64,000 nt of DNA, from positions 1 to 64,000 of the forward strand of contig JAENXC010000011.1 of the NCBI GenBank assembly GCA_016649715.1, read 5' to 3'. Below the pieces are notes generated by a model. That model ran no database searches, had not been told where the DNA came from, and was given only the letters and a program-made list of their open reading frames with translations. Shown piece by piece: positions 1-9,231 of the stretch. The position numbers and the translations under genes are program-made. Position 1 is the stretch's first letter, and every line of letters starts with the position of its first letter. Source of the stretch: Flavobacteriaceae bacterium. Its GTDB lineage: Bacteria; Bacteroidota; Bacteroidia; Flavobacteriales; Flavobacteriaceae.

Positions 1-1389
1 ATCAGCGCAATCGAACGAGGAAACGTTCAGGCTCATAGAGGCAATGCCACAGTTGTCTGTGGAAGCGTTGTTCACCTGTGCGGCGGTAATGGTCGCCATT
101 CCGCTTGCATCAAGATCTACTGTAATGTCCTGGCATATTGCAACGGGAGCTTCAGTGTCCTGAACGGTAACCGTAAAGGAACAGGTGGCTGTGTTGCCGT
201 CGCTGTCTGTTACGGAGAGGGTTACTAGGGTGTCGCCAACAGGGAACACACTGCCGCTGGGCGGGGTGGCAATGATACTGCCGGAAATATTCCCGTCTTC
301 CACGTCAAAGGCAGCACCGGCAAAGTTTACGACCGCAGAACAAAGCCCGGGGCTGTTGCCAGCAATAGTAGGGTCTGCTGGGCAGGCTATAACTGGTGGG
401 TTGCCTATAACAACTGATACCACTGACATATCAAGGCAGAAAGAGTTTAGGGAACCACCATCACCAAAAGCAAAATGATCCAAAATGCTCAATGTCCAGG
501 TACCGTTAACGGGTTCACCTGCAAAAATGGTATTTAATAGACCGCCCTCCGCTTGGTAGTCAGGCAGTGGGGCACCGCCGCCCCAAGTAGCAATATTATT
601 TCCGGAACTATCCGTAAAAGTAAGGGTTCGAGCAGGGTTTAAACCATTTGAACCACCATTCTGATCACTTAGCACCAAGGTAGTGTTTGAAGGCGATTTC
701 AGTGTCATTGTTAGATCACTGGCCCATCCACTTGCAATATTAAGAATTACATCATCAAAATTATAGTCGCCAGAAGCAGTACCAATCACACCGGTATCGG
801 TAATAGTGATAGTTGAAGATATGGATGCGGGTGGGTCTATAGATAAAGGAAGACCTGTGGCGCATTCAGCAATATTGCTGCCGCCACCGCCAGCTGCCTG
901 AACATTAACGGTATAATCCTCAACCTCGCCATATGAAAAAGTACCACAGGGAGCTGGAGTGGATCCGTTCCAAATCAGTTTAACACGCATTCGAGTATTT
1001 CCTATAGTTGCAGCAACTGGAACAGTAATATCAAGAGTGTGAGGTCCATCGCTTGAAGTATTACTTGCAAGTATATAAACCTCTCCCGCATCATTTAAAA
1101 CGCCGTTCTGATTCCAATCTATAAAAGCATAAAGATAATCACTTGAATCTGCATTAATTCCCACAGATATTTGATTCAATGCTCCTTGGGTCACATTCGC
1201 TACCTGAGCGGTAAAATCATTGTAGCCAGAATGCGTAGTAGTGGTGTTATTTATTCCAGCGTACGTTACATTCTTAATGTTTTCCCAGGTAGTACTGCCG
1301 CCTGAAGAGGTGCAGTACTGCGCATTGGCCTGCCATCCAAAGGACGTTAAGAACAATGCCATTAAGGTTAAAAAGGTAATTTTTCTCAT
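1..1389 (-). CDS. Secreted surface protein with GEVED, P-domain and HYR repeats (C-terminus off window)
   Basis: The reading frame is open from the start codon at 1389 to the window edge, giving 463 residues with no stop. It begins MRKITFLTLMALF and has a signal peptide that probably ends near NAQ, followed by a Cys. Residues of about 70-165 match the GEVED domain (FIDWNQNG, GEVEDYTV), seen in many Bacteroidota secreted proteins. Residues of about 180-330 look like a proprotein-convertase P-domain (jelly roll; SDLTMTLKSP, NGTWTL). After that at least one HYR/Ig-like repeat starts (PVIACPADP, then a second at DTEAPVAICQDI). Such proteins are usually type IX secretion cargo with a C-terminal sorting domain, which would lie outside the window. 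The catalytic part, if any, is not visible. Divergent from the next gene. Confidence 0.85.
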   Translation of the reverse strand, partial: MRKITFLTLMALFLTSFGWQANAQYCTSSGGSTTWENIKNVTYAGINNTTTTHSGYNDFTAQVANVTQGALNQISVGINADSSDYLYAFIDWNQNGVLNDAGEVYILASNTSSDGPHTLDITVPVAATIGNTRMRVKLIWNGSTPAPCGTFSYGEVEDYTVNVQAAGGGGSNIAECATGLPLSIDPPASISSTITITDTGVIGTASGDYNFDDVILNIASGWASDLTMTLKSPSNTTLVLSDQNGGSNGLNPARTLTFTDSSGNNIATWGGGAPLPDYQAEGGLLNTIFAGEPVNGTWTLSILDHFAFGDGGSLNSFCLDMSVVSVVIGNPPVIACPADPTIAGNSPGLCSAVVNFAGAAFDVEDGNISGSIIATPPSGSVFPVGDTLVTLSVTDSDGNTATCSFTVTVQDTEAPVAICQDITVDLDASGMATITAAQVNNASTDNCGIASMSLNVSSFDCAD

Positions 1390-1567
1390 AAATTATAATT
1401 TAAATTAATAGTTAAAACGTCGTTAAAAATACTTTAATTTTTCATAAAAGACAAATAATTCCTTGAACTAAAATTTTTATATATTTAGTAATTATTTCAA
1501 CTAACCAAGAAGAAACTTTTTCTGCATGTTTAAACACTTGTTTTTAAGCCAGTTAATCCATTTCATT

Positions 1568-4500
1568 ATGAAAACACCCATCCTAACCCTTATTTTATCG
1601 ATTTTTTTGTTTTCTTGTTCACAATCTTCAAAAAAGAAAAGTGATACAGAATTTACCGATAATGCAACAACTTTATACACAAAAATAAATTCAGAAACTT
1701 CACAGCTCACTTTTACGAATGTAATAAAGGAAACAGTGGATTTCAACTTTTTGAATTACACCTATATATACGTGGGCGGCGGCGTGGCAGTTGGCGATAT
1801 TGACAATGATGGGCTGCAGGACCTTTATTTTGTGTCGAGCATGGGGCCGAACAAACTTTATAAAAACAAAGGTAATTTACAGTTTGAGGATATTACTACC
1901 GCTTCAAAAGCCGAAGATTACAAAGGTTTTTCAACTGGTGCCACTATGCTGGACATCAACAACGACGGCTGGTTAGATATTTATGTTTGCAAAGCGGGCT
2001 CAGTAAATGATGACAACGGAAGAAGAAACCTGCTGTTCGTAAACCAAAAAGACGGCACCTTTAAAGAAGAAGCAAAAAAATGGGGCTTGGACGATCCCGG
2101 CTATTCCACCCAAGCATATCAACTGGATTACGACAAAGATGGCGACCTGGATATTTACTTGGTAAATTACCGCTACGATTTTAAAAATAACACTACCATT
2201 AGCGCCGAGATACAAAGCCAAATTGAAGAAATAACCAGCGACCAATTGTACAGAAATGATGGAAATGTTTTTACAAAAGTAACTGGCGAAGCAAGATTAT
2301 ATAACAAAACTTGGGGCTTGGCCGGTGCCGTGGGCGATTTTAACAACGATGGCTGGGATGATATTTATGTTTCCAACGATTTTTTGGAGCCGGACCAAAT
2401 GTATATCAACCAAAAGGACGGCACCTTCAAAAACGAAATCAACAGCCGAGTGGACCATATTTCGTTTTACAGTATGGGCTCTGATTATGCAGACCTCAAT
2501 AATGACCTTCTGCCAGATTTATTAACGGTTGATATGACTGCGGAAAATTACCAACGAAGCAAGCAGAATATGGCTTCCATGAACACCGAAAATTTCTATA
2601 AAATGGTGGCCATTGGCTATAACCATCCGTATATGGCCAATATGCTGCACTACAACAAGGGAAATGGAAAATTCAATGAAACCGCCCTGCTCAGCGGAGT
2701 CGCAAAAACCGATTGGAGCTGGGCGCCTCTCATCGCTGATTTTGACAACGATGGGCTGAAGGACATTTTTATTACTAACGGAGTTATAAAAGATTACACC
2801 AACCAGGACTTCCGAACAGCGATGAAGAAAAAAATGGCTAATAAAGAAACCATGACTTTGGAAGAAGTGCAGGCAATGTTGCCCTCACAAAAGCTTGAAA
2901 ATTATATCTTTAAGAATAATGGCGATCTCACTTTTTCCAAAAAAATGAAGGAATGGGGATTGGAAGATCCTACTTTTTCAAATGGGGCTGCTTATGCCGA
3001 TCTTGACAAAGATGGCGACCTGGATCTGATTGTGAACAACATAGACGACCAAGTGGGGCTATACAGAAACAACGCCAACAATAATTATCTGCAAGTAAAA
3101 CTGAAAGGCCCGCAAAACAATTCTCTGGGAATTGGCGCCAAAGTGTACGTTAAAAAGGCAGACACCATTCAGTTTCAGCAATTGTATTTAACCCGCGGTT
3201 TTGAATCTTCGGTTACCGATGTGCTACACTTTGGACTTGGCAAAAATGATAATGTGGACGAAGTGGTGGTGCAATGGCCCGATAGAAAAATTTCTAAAGT
3301 AAACGCCCCCGCCAGCAACAAAATGCTCAACATCGATTATAGCACAGCGGTTGTGGGAACGGTTGGGTATCAAAATCCCACTTCCAAAAAAGTGAGCTTG
3401 GACCCAGCGAGTATTGGAATTGATTATGAGCAGAAAGAGAACGATTTTGACGATTTTTCGCTTCAGCTTTTAATTCCTCAAAAACAATCCACAAAAGGTT
3501 CCGGAATTGCTGTTGCTGATGTTAACGGCGATGGGTTGGACGACTTTTTCGTAGGTAATGCCGCCGGGGCAGAAGCTGCTCTGTACATTCAAAAGACAGA
3601 CGGCACTTTCACAAAAACAAACGAAGCACTTTGGAAAAACAACGCAAAATTTGAAGACGCAAACGCAATCTTTTTTGATGCCGACGGTGATGGCGACCAA
3701 GACCTTTATGTGGCGAGCGCAGGCTACGAGCTCACTGAAAACAGTCCGCTCTTGCAGGACAGGCTTTTTGTGAATGATGGCAAAGGCAACTTCACTTATA
3801 AAAAGGAAGCTTTGCCAGCAATGCTCGTTTCCAGTAAAAGCGTCGTTGCGGCAGATTATGACGGCGATGGCGACTTAGATTTATTCGTCGGCGGAAACGT
3901 GGTTCCCCGTAAATATCCACTTTCACCGCGTTCCTTCCTTCTTAAAAACGAAAACGGAATCTTTAAGGATGCTACCGAAGAAAACCCTTCGCTTAAAGAA
4001 ATCGGGATGGTTTCCTCAGCCATTTTTACCGATTATGACAATGATAAAGATTTAGACCTTTTGGTAACAGGGGAGTGGATGGCTCCAACCATTTTCACCA
4101 ACAACAACGGAAAATTCACCAAAAATGAAAACATTGCTGGTCTTGAAAACACTGAAGGCTGGTGGTTTAGCGTGAGTGCTGCAGATTTTGACGGTGATGG
4201 CGATGAGGATTATGTTTTTGGAAATATTGGCGGAAACAATAAATTTCACCCTTCGGCAGAAAAACCGTTGTTTATTTATGCAAAGGATTTTGACAACAAC
4301 GGCAGTTTTGATGTGGCTATGAGTAAAATAAACGACGGAAGACTTGTTCCCGTTCGCGGAAAGGAATGTAGCAGTCAACAAAATCCATTTTTACTTGATA
4401 AAATAAAGAGCTATAAGGAATTTTCCACGTTAGATATGAATGGCATTTACGGCGAAGAAGAGCTGAAGGAAGCCTTTAAACTGACCTGCCACGATTTTGA

Positions 4501-4858
4501 AAGTATGTATGCAGAAAATCTAGGCGGTGGAAAGTTTAAAGTGAAAAAATTGCCAAACGAAGCCCAGTTGGGCCCAACGCTTTCCTTCATTACGCGCGAT
4601 TTCAACAATGATGGGAACACAGATATTATGGGTGTTGGCGCCATTTATGACGCCGAAGTTGAAACCATCCGTTATGACAGTAATTACGGCTATGTGTTGT
4701 TAGGAGACGGCAAGGGCGGTTTCAACTATTCCAACGAATATGTGCCGTTTATAGCCAGCGATTCAAAAAATATGAAAGCCATAAAGATAAACGGTACGGA
4801 AATGTTTATGGTTGTTAGTAATAATGGGCCTTTACAGCTGTACAGTTTTACACTTTAA
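1568..4858 (+). CDS. FG-GAP/VCBS repeat lipoprotein with ASPIC/UnbV domain
   Basis: A 1096-residue outer-surface lipoprotein. The start at 1568 is preferred to an in-frame ATG at 1526, because it gives a standard lipoprotein signal MKTPILTLILSIFLFSCSQ with the lipobox Cys. At least ten calcium-binding FG-GAP/VCBS blades are visible through motifs such as DIDNDGLQD, DINNDGWLD, DKDGDLD, DADGDGDQD and DFNNDGNTD, which implies one or two beta-propellers. An ASPIC/UnbV domain lies in the middle, near residues 520-600 (NNSLGIGAKV, FGLGKND). Proteins with this layout are common in Bacteroidota, sometimes near SusC/SusD loci, and are thought to act in surface binding. No SusCD pair is present here, so the ligand cannot be guessed. 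Confidence 0.9.
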   Translation: MKTPILTLILSIFLFSCSQSSKKKSDTEFTDNATTLYTKINSETSQLTFTNVIKETVDFNFLNYTYIYVGGGVAVGDIDNDGLQDLYFVSSMGPNKLYKNKGNLQFEDITTASKAEDYKGFSTGATMLDINNDGWLDIYVCKAGSVNDDNGRRNLLFVNQKDGTFKEEAKKWGLDDPGYSTQAYQLDYDKDGDLDIYLVNYRYDFKNNTTISAEIQSQIEEITSDQLYRNDGNVFTKVTGEARLYNKTWGLAGAVGDFNNDGWDDIYVSNDFLEPDQMYINQKDGTFKNEINSRVDHISFYSMGSDYADLNNDLLPDLLTVDMTAENYQRSKQNMASMNTENFYKMVAIGYNHPYMANMLHYNKGNGKFNETALLSGVAKTDWSWAPLIADFDNDGLKDIFITNGVIKDYTNQDFRTAMKKKMANKETMTLEEVQAMLPSQKLENYIFKNNGDLTFSKKMKEWGLEDPTFSNGAAYADLDKDGDLDLIVNNIDDQVGLYRNNANNNYLQVKLKGPQNNSLGIGAKVYVKKADTIQFQQLYLTRGFESSVTDVLHFGLGKNDNVDEVVVQWPDRKISKVNAPASNKMLNIDYSTAVVGTVGYQNPTSKKVSLDPASIGIDYEQKENDFDDFSLQLLIPQKQSTKGSGIAVADVNGDGLDDFFVGNAAGAEAALYIQKTDGTFTKTNEALWKNNAKFEDANAIFFDADGDGDQDLYVASAGYELTENSPLLQDRLFVNDGKGNFTYKKEALPAMLVSSKSVVAADYDGDGDLDLFVGGNVVPRKYPLSPRSFLLKNENGIFKDATEENPSLKEIGMVSSAIFTDYDNDKDLDLLVTGEWMAPTIFTNNNGKFTKNENIAGLENTEGWWFSVSAADFDGDGDEDYVFGNIGGNNKFHPSAEKPLFIYAKDFDNNGSFDVAMSKINDGRLVPVRGKECSSQQNPFLLDKIKSYKEFSTLDMNGIYGEEELKEAFKLTCHDFESMYAENLGGGKFKVKKLPNEAQLGPTLSFITRDFNNDGNTDIMGVGAIYDAEVETIRYDSNYGYVLLGDGKGGFNYSNEYVPFIASDSKNMKAIKINGTEMFMVVSNNGPLQLYSFTL

Positions 4859-4885
4859 ACTGAGGTTTTTTATTTTTTAAAATAA

Positions 4886-5545
4886 TCAAAAGAAAGGACG
4901 GTACAATTCCACACGAAAATCTATCGTGGTTTTTTCGGGGAATTCGTCCTTCATTTTTTTATAGGCAGCGAGGCTTCCCACGGCCCTATTTGCTGCTCCA
5001 GAGGGCGCAATCAGCGATACGGTTTTAATTATTTTGCCATTATCCGGCAGTTGAAATTGATGGATGCGTGGCACTTGGTTGGAAATTAATTTTAGGGAAA
5101 TATTGTATTCTTTCAATTTTCTTCGGAAGAAATATTCCGGGCCGTTTTTACTGTTTCCGCCAGTGAAAAGCAGCGTTTCTATTTTTGGGTTTCGCTGAAG
5201 TACAGCCACCAGATCGCGGAGTTCCACTTCTGACATTCCAACGTCCGAAGCATCCACTTTTTCACGTCTCGCGGAAGAAACTATATCACAAATGCCGATA
5301 CCCCTTTTCTGAAGAAAATATTCGCGTTGTTCGATTGCTTCGGCAGTGGTTTCAAATTTTAAATTCAATCCGAAAATCTTGTCCAGTATTGTCCATAACT
5401 GCCCGTCGCGGCTACCGTAGCAAAAATCTACATCGCCCTCTTTCAAATCACCCGTTGTGAAGCGTGGTGGCGGTAGGGTACCGACAATGAGTTTGGTTGC
5501 GGTTTCGGGAATATAAGGTGGGTATGGGTGGATGTGGTGGAACAA
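4886..5545 (-). CDS. Uracil-DNA glycosylase family protein
   Basis: A 219-residue soluble protein. The N-terminal stretch KLIVGTLPPPRFTTG resembles motif 1 of the UDG superfamily, and GICDIVSSARREKVDASD and LLFTGGNSKNG fit the rest of the Rossmann-like core. Members excise uracil or related bases from DNA, but this branch is a widespread Bacteroidota subgroup whose substrate has not been assigned from sequence. The start at 5545 gives MFHHIHPYPPYIPETATK, a normal N-terminus for this subgroup. It lies just downstream of yaaA on the same strand, separated by about 65 bases containing a TTTCGA-type repeat. Activity is inferred from family only. Confidence 0.75.
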   Translation of the reverse strand: MFHHIHPYPPYIPETATKLIVGTLPPPRFTTGDLKEGDVDFCYGSRDGQLWTILDKIFGLNLKFETTAEAIEQREYFLQKRGIGICDIVSSARREKVDASDVGMSEVELRDLVAVLQRNPKIETLLFTGGNSKNGPEYFFRRKLKEYNISLKLISNQVPRIHQFQLPDNGKIIKTVSLIAPSGAANRAVGSLAAYKKMKDEFPEKTTIDFRVELYRPFF

Positions 5546-5577
5546 AAAGACGTGAGATTTACGATTGTTATTAATGA

Positions 5578-5617
5578 ATTGATTTTTTCGATTTCGATTT
5601 CAGTTTCGATTTCATCG
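5578..5617. repeat. Hexanucleotide tandem repeat (TTTCGA/GATTTC)
   Basis: About five degenerate copies of a 6-base unit GATTTC follow one another between yaaA and the glycosylase gene. The repeat touches the last codons of yaaA. It produces spurious reading frames rich in Glu-Ile or Ser-Ile. A slipped-strand origin is likely. Confidence 0.7.
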
Positions 5618-6373
5618 AATAAAAACAGGAGAAATCTCCATCTCCGTATATTGTTCACTATAACCATAGCCATCATAATCAAAAGCTTTCAACTCGTCCA
5701 AGTTTTTTATATTGTTATCAATGGCAAAGCGTGTCATACTGCCACGAGCTTTTTTGGCGAAGAAGGAAATTATTTTGAGTTCCCCATTTTTGAAATCTTT
5801 GAAAACTGGCGAAATAACAGGCACTTTCAGTTTCTTTTCATCAATGGCGTTGAAATATTCTACGCTGGCGAGGTTTAAGAAAAATTCATCGTTTTTCAGT
5901 TCCTCGTTCAAAGTTTCGGTCAGCGTTTTTTTCCAAAAGGAATACAGATCCTTTTTTCGGTTTATTGGAAGTTTGACGCCCATTTCCAAACGATAGGGCT
6001 GAATTAAATCCAGAGGTCGCAACAAACCGTACATACCAGAAAGTATGCGAAGGGAATCCTGCAACAAATCAATTTTTTCCGAAGGAATGGTGTAAGCATC
6101 CAAACCCGTGTAAACATCGCCAGCATAGGCATATACTGCTGGACGGGCATTTTCTTTTGTAAAAGGGGTGCTGAATTCTTTGTAACGGTGGTAATTGAGC
6201 TCGGCCAACTTATCGCTGATGTCCATCAACTTGCCGATGGCTTTTTTACTCTTATTTTCCAGTTTGTTGTTTATCGTTTCGGCCGCTTCCAAAAACTTGG
6301 GTTGGGTGGCGCGGGTGGTGGGAAGTTTGGATTCAAAATCCAGTGTTTTAGCTGGGGAGATTACTATTTTCAT
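5612..6373 (-). CDS. yaaA: Peroxide stress protein YaaA (DUF328)
   Basis: A 253-residue full-length YaaA homologue. It has the family N-terminus [15 protein letters not shown], the central [15 protein letters not shown] block, [21 protein letters not shown], and the C-terminal [12 protein letters not shown] motif. In E. coli YaaA lowers intracellular free iron during peroxide stress and protects DNA; it also binds DNA. The start follows from the family N-terminus. A perfect flavobacterial -7 motif (TATTTTTG on the minus strand, 6390-6397) lies just upstream. The stop is inside a short hexanucleotide repeat, so the last residues may vary between strains. Confidence 0.95.
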   Translation of the reverse strand: MKIVISPAKTLDFESKLPTTRATQPKFLEAAETINNKLENKSKKAIGKLMDISDKLAELNYHRYKEFSTPFTKENARPAVYAYAGDVYTGLDAYTIPSEKIDLLQDSLRILSGMYGLLRPLDLIQPYRLEMGVKLPINRKKDLYSFWKKTLTETLNEELKNDEFFLNLASVEYFNAIDEKKLKVPVISPVFKDFKNGELKIISFFAKKARGSMTRFAIDNNIKNLDELKAFDYDGYGYSEQYTEMEISPVFIR

Positions 6374-6411
6374 GAAGCTTTCTTTTCTTCAAAAATAACG
6401 AAACAATTATT

Positions 6412-6520
6412 AATTCGGGATTTGGGATTGGTTAATTTGGGATTCGGTATTCGGGATTCGGGATGCGCGACTATCCAATTTTTCCGAACATTGCGTATTG
6501 AACATTGAACATTGAATATA
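6412..6520. repeat. Heptad repeat element, two arms
   Basis: The spacer before yaaA holds two arrays with 7-base period. The first arm (6412-6468) is made of ATTCGGG-like units. The second arm (6489-6520) is made of ATTGAAC-like units. Unit sequences differ between the arms but the period is the same. It belongs with the similar arrays near 12.8, 33.9, 39.4 and 42.6 kb. Confidence 0.75.
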
Positions 6521-6523
6521 TCT

Positions 6524-7066
6524 TCACTCAATCCTTCTTCCCGTTGTGGTAAAACTCAATCCCTGCAAATCACGGAGTGAGGTCATTAGCGCTTCAAAAA
6601 GCGGCTCAGGGGTTTTGGGCTTTGCAGACCATTCAAAGATAAAATTGGCGCCACTACCACCGTGTTCATCCGCCTCATCTATTACAATTTCTACAGTTTC
6701 CAATGGTTTCAAAAAAATTGGCTTTTCAAAATAATGGCGTATCAATTTACCTTGAGTATTATAATAATCTGCTTTAGAAATAAAAATTGTATCGGAATCA
6801 CTCACATTCCGCAGACTTACCATAGCTGTTAGGTTCTGCGATTCTTTCATAGAAAAACTGTAAATGTGCGAATAGATACTCAGATAGGTTTTCCCAGTTT
6901 GCAACGAATCATTCTTTAGCCCCGAGTCTGTGGGGTCGGCATAATGGTCTTCCCAGTGATTTGGATTGTAGGAGCTTATTTCCTTGGGTTTTTCACAAGC
7001 CGCAACCATTCCCAAAAGAAATAGAAATGATGTGATTTGTGTTATTTTGAAGAATTTTTTCAACAT
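6524..7066 (-). CDS. DUF3124 lipoprotein
   Basis: A 180-residue protein. Starting at 7066 gives MLKKFFKITQITSFLFLLGMVAACEKP, with a clear lipobox (VAAC). An in-frame ATG at 7099 would place extra residues ahead of the signal, so 7066 is preferred. Residues from about 55 onwards match DUF3124: YLSIYSHIYSF, LTAMVSLRNVSDSDTIFI, YYNTQGKLIRHY and GGSGANFIFEW. The family is an extracytoplasmic beta-sandwich of unknown role. The gene stands alone on the minus strand, next to a heptad repeat element at its 3' end. Confidence 0.8.
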   Translation of the reverse strand: MLKKFFKITQITSFLFLLGMVAACEKPKEISSYNPNHWEDHYADPTDSGLKNDSLQTGKTYLSIYSHIYSFSMKESQNLTAMVSLRNVSDSDTIFISKADYYNTQGKLIRHYFEKPIFLKPLETVEIVIDEADEHGGSGANFIFEWSAKPKTPEPLFEALMTSLRDLQGLSFTTTGRRIE

Positions 7067-7171
7067 TTTCAAAGTTAATTGAAAAATAATATTTTTCACC
7101 CCAAATATTTAAGTTGTTTTTAAATCGCGTTTTCGTAGCTTCATCCTTTAATAAATTGAAATATTTTAAAG

Positions 7172-7498
7172 TTGAAAACAGCCTATTTTCCAATCTATAC
7201 CGTAGTGAACAGAAACCCCATTGCGGTCTGTACAAAATTGCCCGCTGAAGTTTTTGACTATCCCTTTTTTAACGATGCAGTTCCTTTGGTGCGCCCAATG
7301 AATTCCACTCGGAAAGAATTGGATTTCAACGCTGAACTCAATTCAACAAATACAGAATCATTAAAGCTGAAAGGCTTTATTTTACATACTTCCCATTTCA
7401 GTTTAAATTATTCTAAAGAGGAATTACACGCTGCCGAAGAAATAAAGAAATATGATGCAAAGAGTTTTCAGAAAACCCCTTTTCCCTTTTCAGAATAA
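7172..7498 (+). CDS. Possible small protein ahead of the HipA-like gene
   Basis: An open frame of up to 108 residues, with no recognised domain. There is no ATG near the 5' end: TTG at 7172 or GTG at 7205 would have to be used. Codon use looks like that of real genes here, and it ends 12 bases before the HipA-like kinase start, so it could be the first gene of that operon. HipA kinases often have a small partner, such as an HTH antitoxin, but no helix-turn-helix is visible here. It may be a real unannotated partner or chance. Confidence 0.4.
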   Translation: MKTAYFPIYTVVNRNPIAVCTKLPAEVFDYPFFNDAVPLVRPMNSTRKELDFNAELNSTNTESLKLKGFILHTSHFSLNYSKEELHAAEEIKKYDAKSFQKTPFPFSE

Positions 7499-7510
7499 AG
7501 CTATTTTTGT

Positions 7511-8314
7511 ATGGCAATGAAAAACACTAAAATAGAAATCCGCTCCGTAAACGTGACGCGCTACATAACCCCTTTGCGCGAGGGCGGTTCTTTACCCGCA
7601 TTGGCCGAAGCAGACGACGATTTTAAATACGTATTAAAATTTCGAGGTGCAGGCCATGGTGTAAAAGCCTTGATTGCAGAATTATTGGGCGGTGAAATTG
7701 CTCACACTTTAGGCCTGAAAGTGCCCGAACTGGTCTTTGCAAACCTCGATGAAGCCTTTGGTCGTAGCGAAGGTGATGAGGAAATTCAGGATTTACTAAA
7801 GGGCAGCCAAGGTCTAAACCTAGCTTTGCACTTTCTTTCGGGGGCATTGACCTTTGACCCCGTAGTAACTCAAGTGAATGAAGATTTAGCCTCCAAAATT
7901 GTGTGGTTAGACGCCTTCACAACCAACATAGACCGCACCGTGAAAAACACCAATATGCTTATTTGGCACAAAGAACTGTGGTTGATAGACCACGGTGCAA
8001 CCTTTTATTTTCATCACTCTTGGGACAATTGGGAAAAAGCGGCCGTATCGCCATTTCCATACATAAAGGATCATGTTCTATTGCCACAAGCTTCTTTAAT
8101 TGAAGAAATAAATGAAGAAATGATTGCCCTTTTACCAAATGAAAAGCTTCGTGAAATAGTCAATCTCATCCCAACCGATTGGTTGCAGTGGGGAGATTCT
8201 GAAATGGAAGCGGAAGCAATCCGTCAAGTATATTACCAATTTTTAGTGCTGAGGAGAAACAATTCAAACAACTTTGTAAAACAGATTCAGGATGCCCAAG
8301 AAACACTTGTATGA
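7511..8314 (+). CDS. HipA-like kinase (HipA_2 family)
   Basis: A 267-residue protein matching the short HipA_2 branch of the HipA/phosphatidylinositol-kinase fold. Visible landmarks are the N-lobe lysine in YVLKFRGAGHG, the following helix ALIAELLGGEIAHTLGLKVPEL, the catalytic loop NIDRTVKNTNML (Asp and Asn) and the metal-binding LIDHGA. It lacks the long N-terminal part of E. coli HipA. The start could be 7511 or the next ATG at 7517. Its 3' end overlaps the DUF3037 gene by 23 bases, so the two are translated together. Canonical HipA phosphorylates glutamyl-tRNA synthetase and causes growth arrest; the target of this branch is not known. Confidence 0.85.
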   Translation: MAMKNTKIEIRSVNVTRYITPLREGGSLPALAEADDDFKYVLKFRGAGHGVKALIAELLGGEIAHTLGLKVPELVFANLDEAFGRSEGDEEIQDLLKGSQGLNLALHFLSGALTFDPVVTQVNEDLASKIVWLDAFTTNIDRTVKNTNMLIWHKELWLIDHGATFYFHHSWDNWEKAAVSPFPYIKDHVLLPQASLIEEINEEMIALLPNEKLREIVNLIPTDWLQWGDSEMEAEAIRQVYYQFLVLRRNNSNNFVKQIQDAQETLV

Positions 8315-8675
8315 ATATGCCGTAATACGTTTGGTACCCCGTGTGGAACGCGAGGAATTCCTGAATGTTGGAATTATTCTTTTCAGCAAGGCCACCAAAT
8401 ACTTGAATTGCAAATACCAGATTGATACTGAAAAACTGAAACTTTTTTCCTGTGAAATTGAAGTTGAAGAGATAGAAAACAATCTAAAAGCTTTTAAAAA
8501 TATTTGTTCCGGTTCCAAAGATGGCGGTCCCGTAGCGCAATGGGAAATTCCAGACAGATTCCGATGGCTTACTGCACAGCGCAGTTCTTCGTTACAAACC
8601 TCGCGACCACATAATGGGTTTAGCGATGATCTTGACACTACTTTAAAAAGGCTTTTTACGGAATTGGTGCTTTAA
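8292..8675 (+). CDS. DUF3037 protein, partner of the HipA-like kinase
   Basis: A 127-residue soluble protein. The opening YEYAVIRLVPRVEREEFLNVGIIL and the tail RWLTAQRSSSLQTSRPH are characteristic of DUF3037. The 23-base overlap with the upstream kinase gene indicates tight co-expression. DUF3037 is repeatedly found beside HipA_2 kinases, which suggests a modulator, substrate or antitoxin, but I know of no direct function. Its 3' end is 3 bases from the convergent end of the DUF4251 gene. Confidence 0.85.
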   Translation: MPKKHLYEYAVIRLVPRVEREEFLNVGIILFSKATKYLNCKYQIDTEKLKLFSCEIEVEEIENNLKAFKNICSGSKDGGPVAQWEIPDRFRWLTAQRSSSLQTSRPHNGFSDDLDTTLKRLFTELVL

Positions 8676-8678
8676 AAG

Positions 8679-9185
8679 CTATTGCTTTTGAGTTTCCACA
8701 ATCTCCCCTTGATAACTAATGGTGCCACGATCGTTACTGCTAATGGTAATGGTGGCATATCCAGAACTACTCACTGACAGCGATATTTCATAGGTGTCAT
8801 TTTCTGCATTTACGGTTGCGCTTCCTTGGTATTCCTTATTTTTTTCAATGGTGAAATTCTCGGGTTTTCCCTGAAAGCGCATGCCTTTGTCGCGACCCAA
8901 AGCCATTCCGCTATAGGCTCTTCCATAAAAAGGCAGATTACTTACAATCTTTTCTGGGGAAAAGGTAACAGAGTAATTACTTCCCACTAAATTTTTAGGA
9001 ATACCACTTGTAGGGTATGCAGTATTTGCAACAAACTCAAAAGTTTTGGAGTTCAACAAGTTTTCAATGTTGTTGGTATCATTAGTTTCTTGGTTTGTAT
9101 TTGCTTTTATAGCATTTTCCTGTGCTTTAACACTTCCAAGTATAAAACAAAAGAAGGCTGCAAATAAAAAAATATGTTTTTTCAT
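8679..9185 (-). CDS. DUF4251 exported protein
   Basis: A 168-residue exported protein. The start at 9185 (MKKHIFLFAAFFCFILGSVKAQE) gives a clean signal peptide with cleavage after KAQ, so the longer frame beginning at 9275 is rejected. From about residue 45 it matches DUF4251: FEFVANTAYPTSG, YSVTFSPEKIVSNLPFYGRAYSG and GTISYQGEIV. DUF4251 is nearly confined to Bacteroidota and is probably a periplasmic beta-rich protein of unknown function. Monocistronic by context. Confidence 0.85.
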   Translation of the reverse strand: MKKHIFLFAAFFCFILGSVKAQENAIKANTNQETNDTNNIENLLNSKTFEFVANTAYPTSGIPKNLVGSNYSVTFSPEKIVSNLPFYGRAYSGMALGRDKGMRFQGKPENFTIEKNKEYQGSATVNAENDTYEISLSVSSSGYATITISSNDRGTISYQGEIVETQKQ

Positions 9186-9231
9186 AATCTTTTTTGAAAT
9201 GAACATAGTAAGGATTATACCTAATTTAATA

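Noticed and set aside
5443-5682. 79-residue minus-strand frame rich in Glu-Ile between yaaA and the glycosylase
   Set aside because: It is produced by the hexanucleotide repeat and overlaps two conserved genes.
7502-7509. TATTTTTG box just ahead of the HipA-like start
   Set aside because: It matches the -7 consensus but ends one base before the ATG and has no TTG at the right distance upstream.
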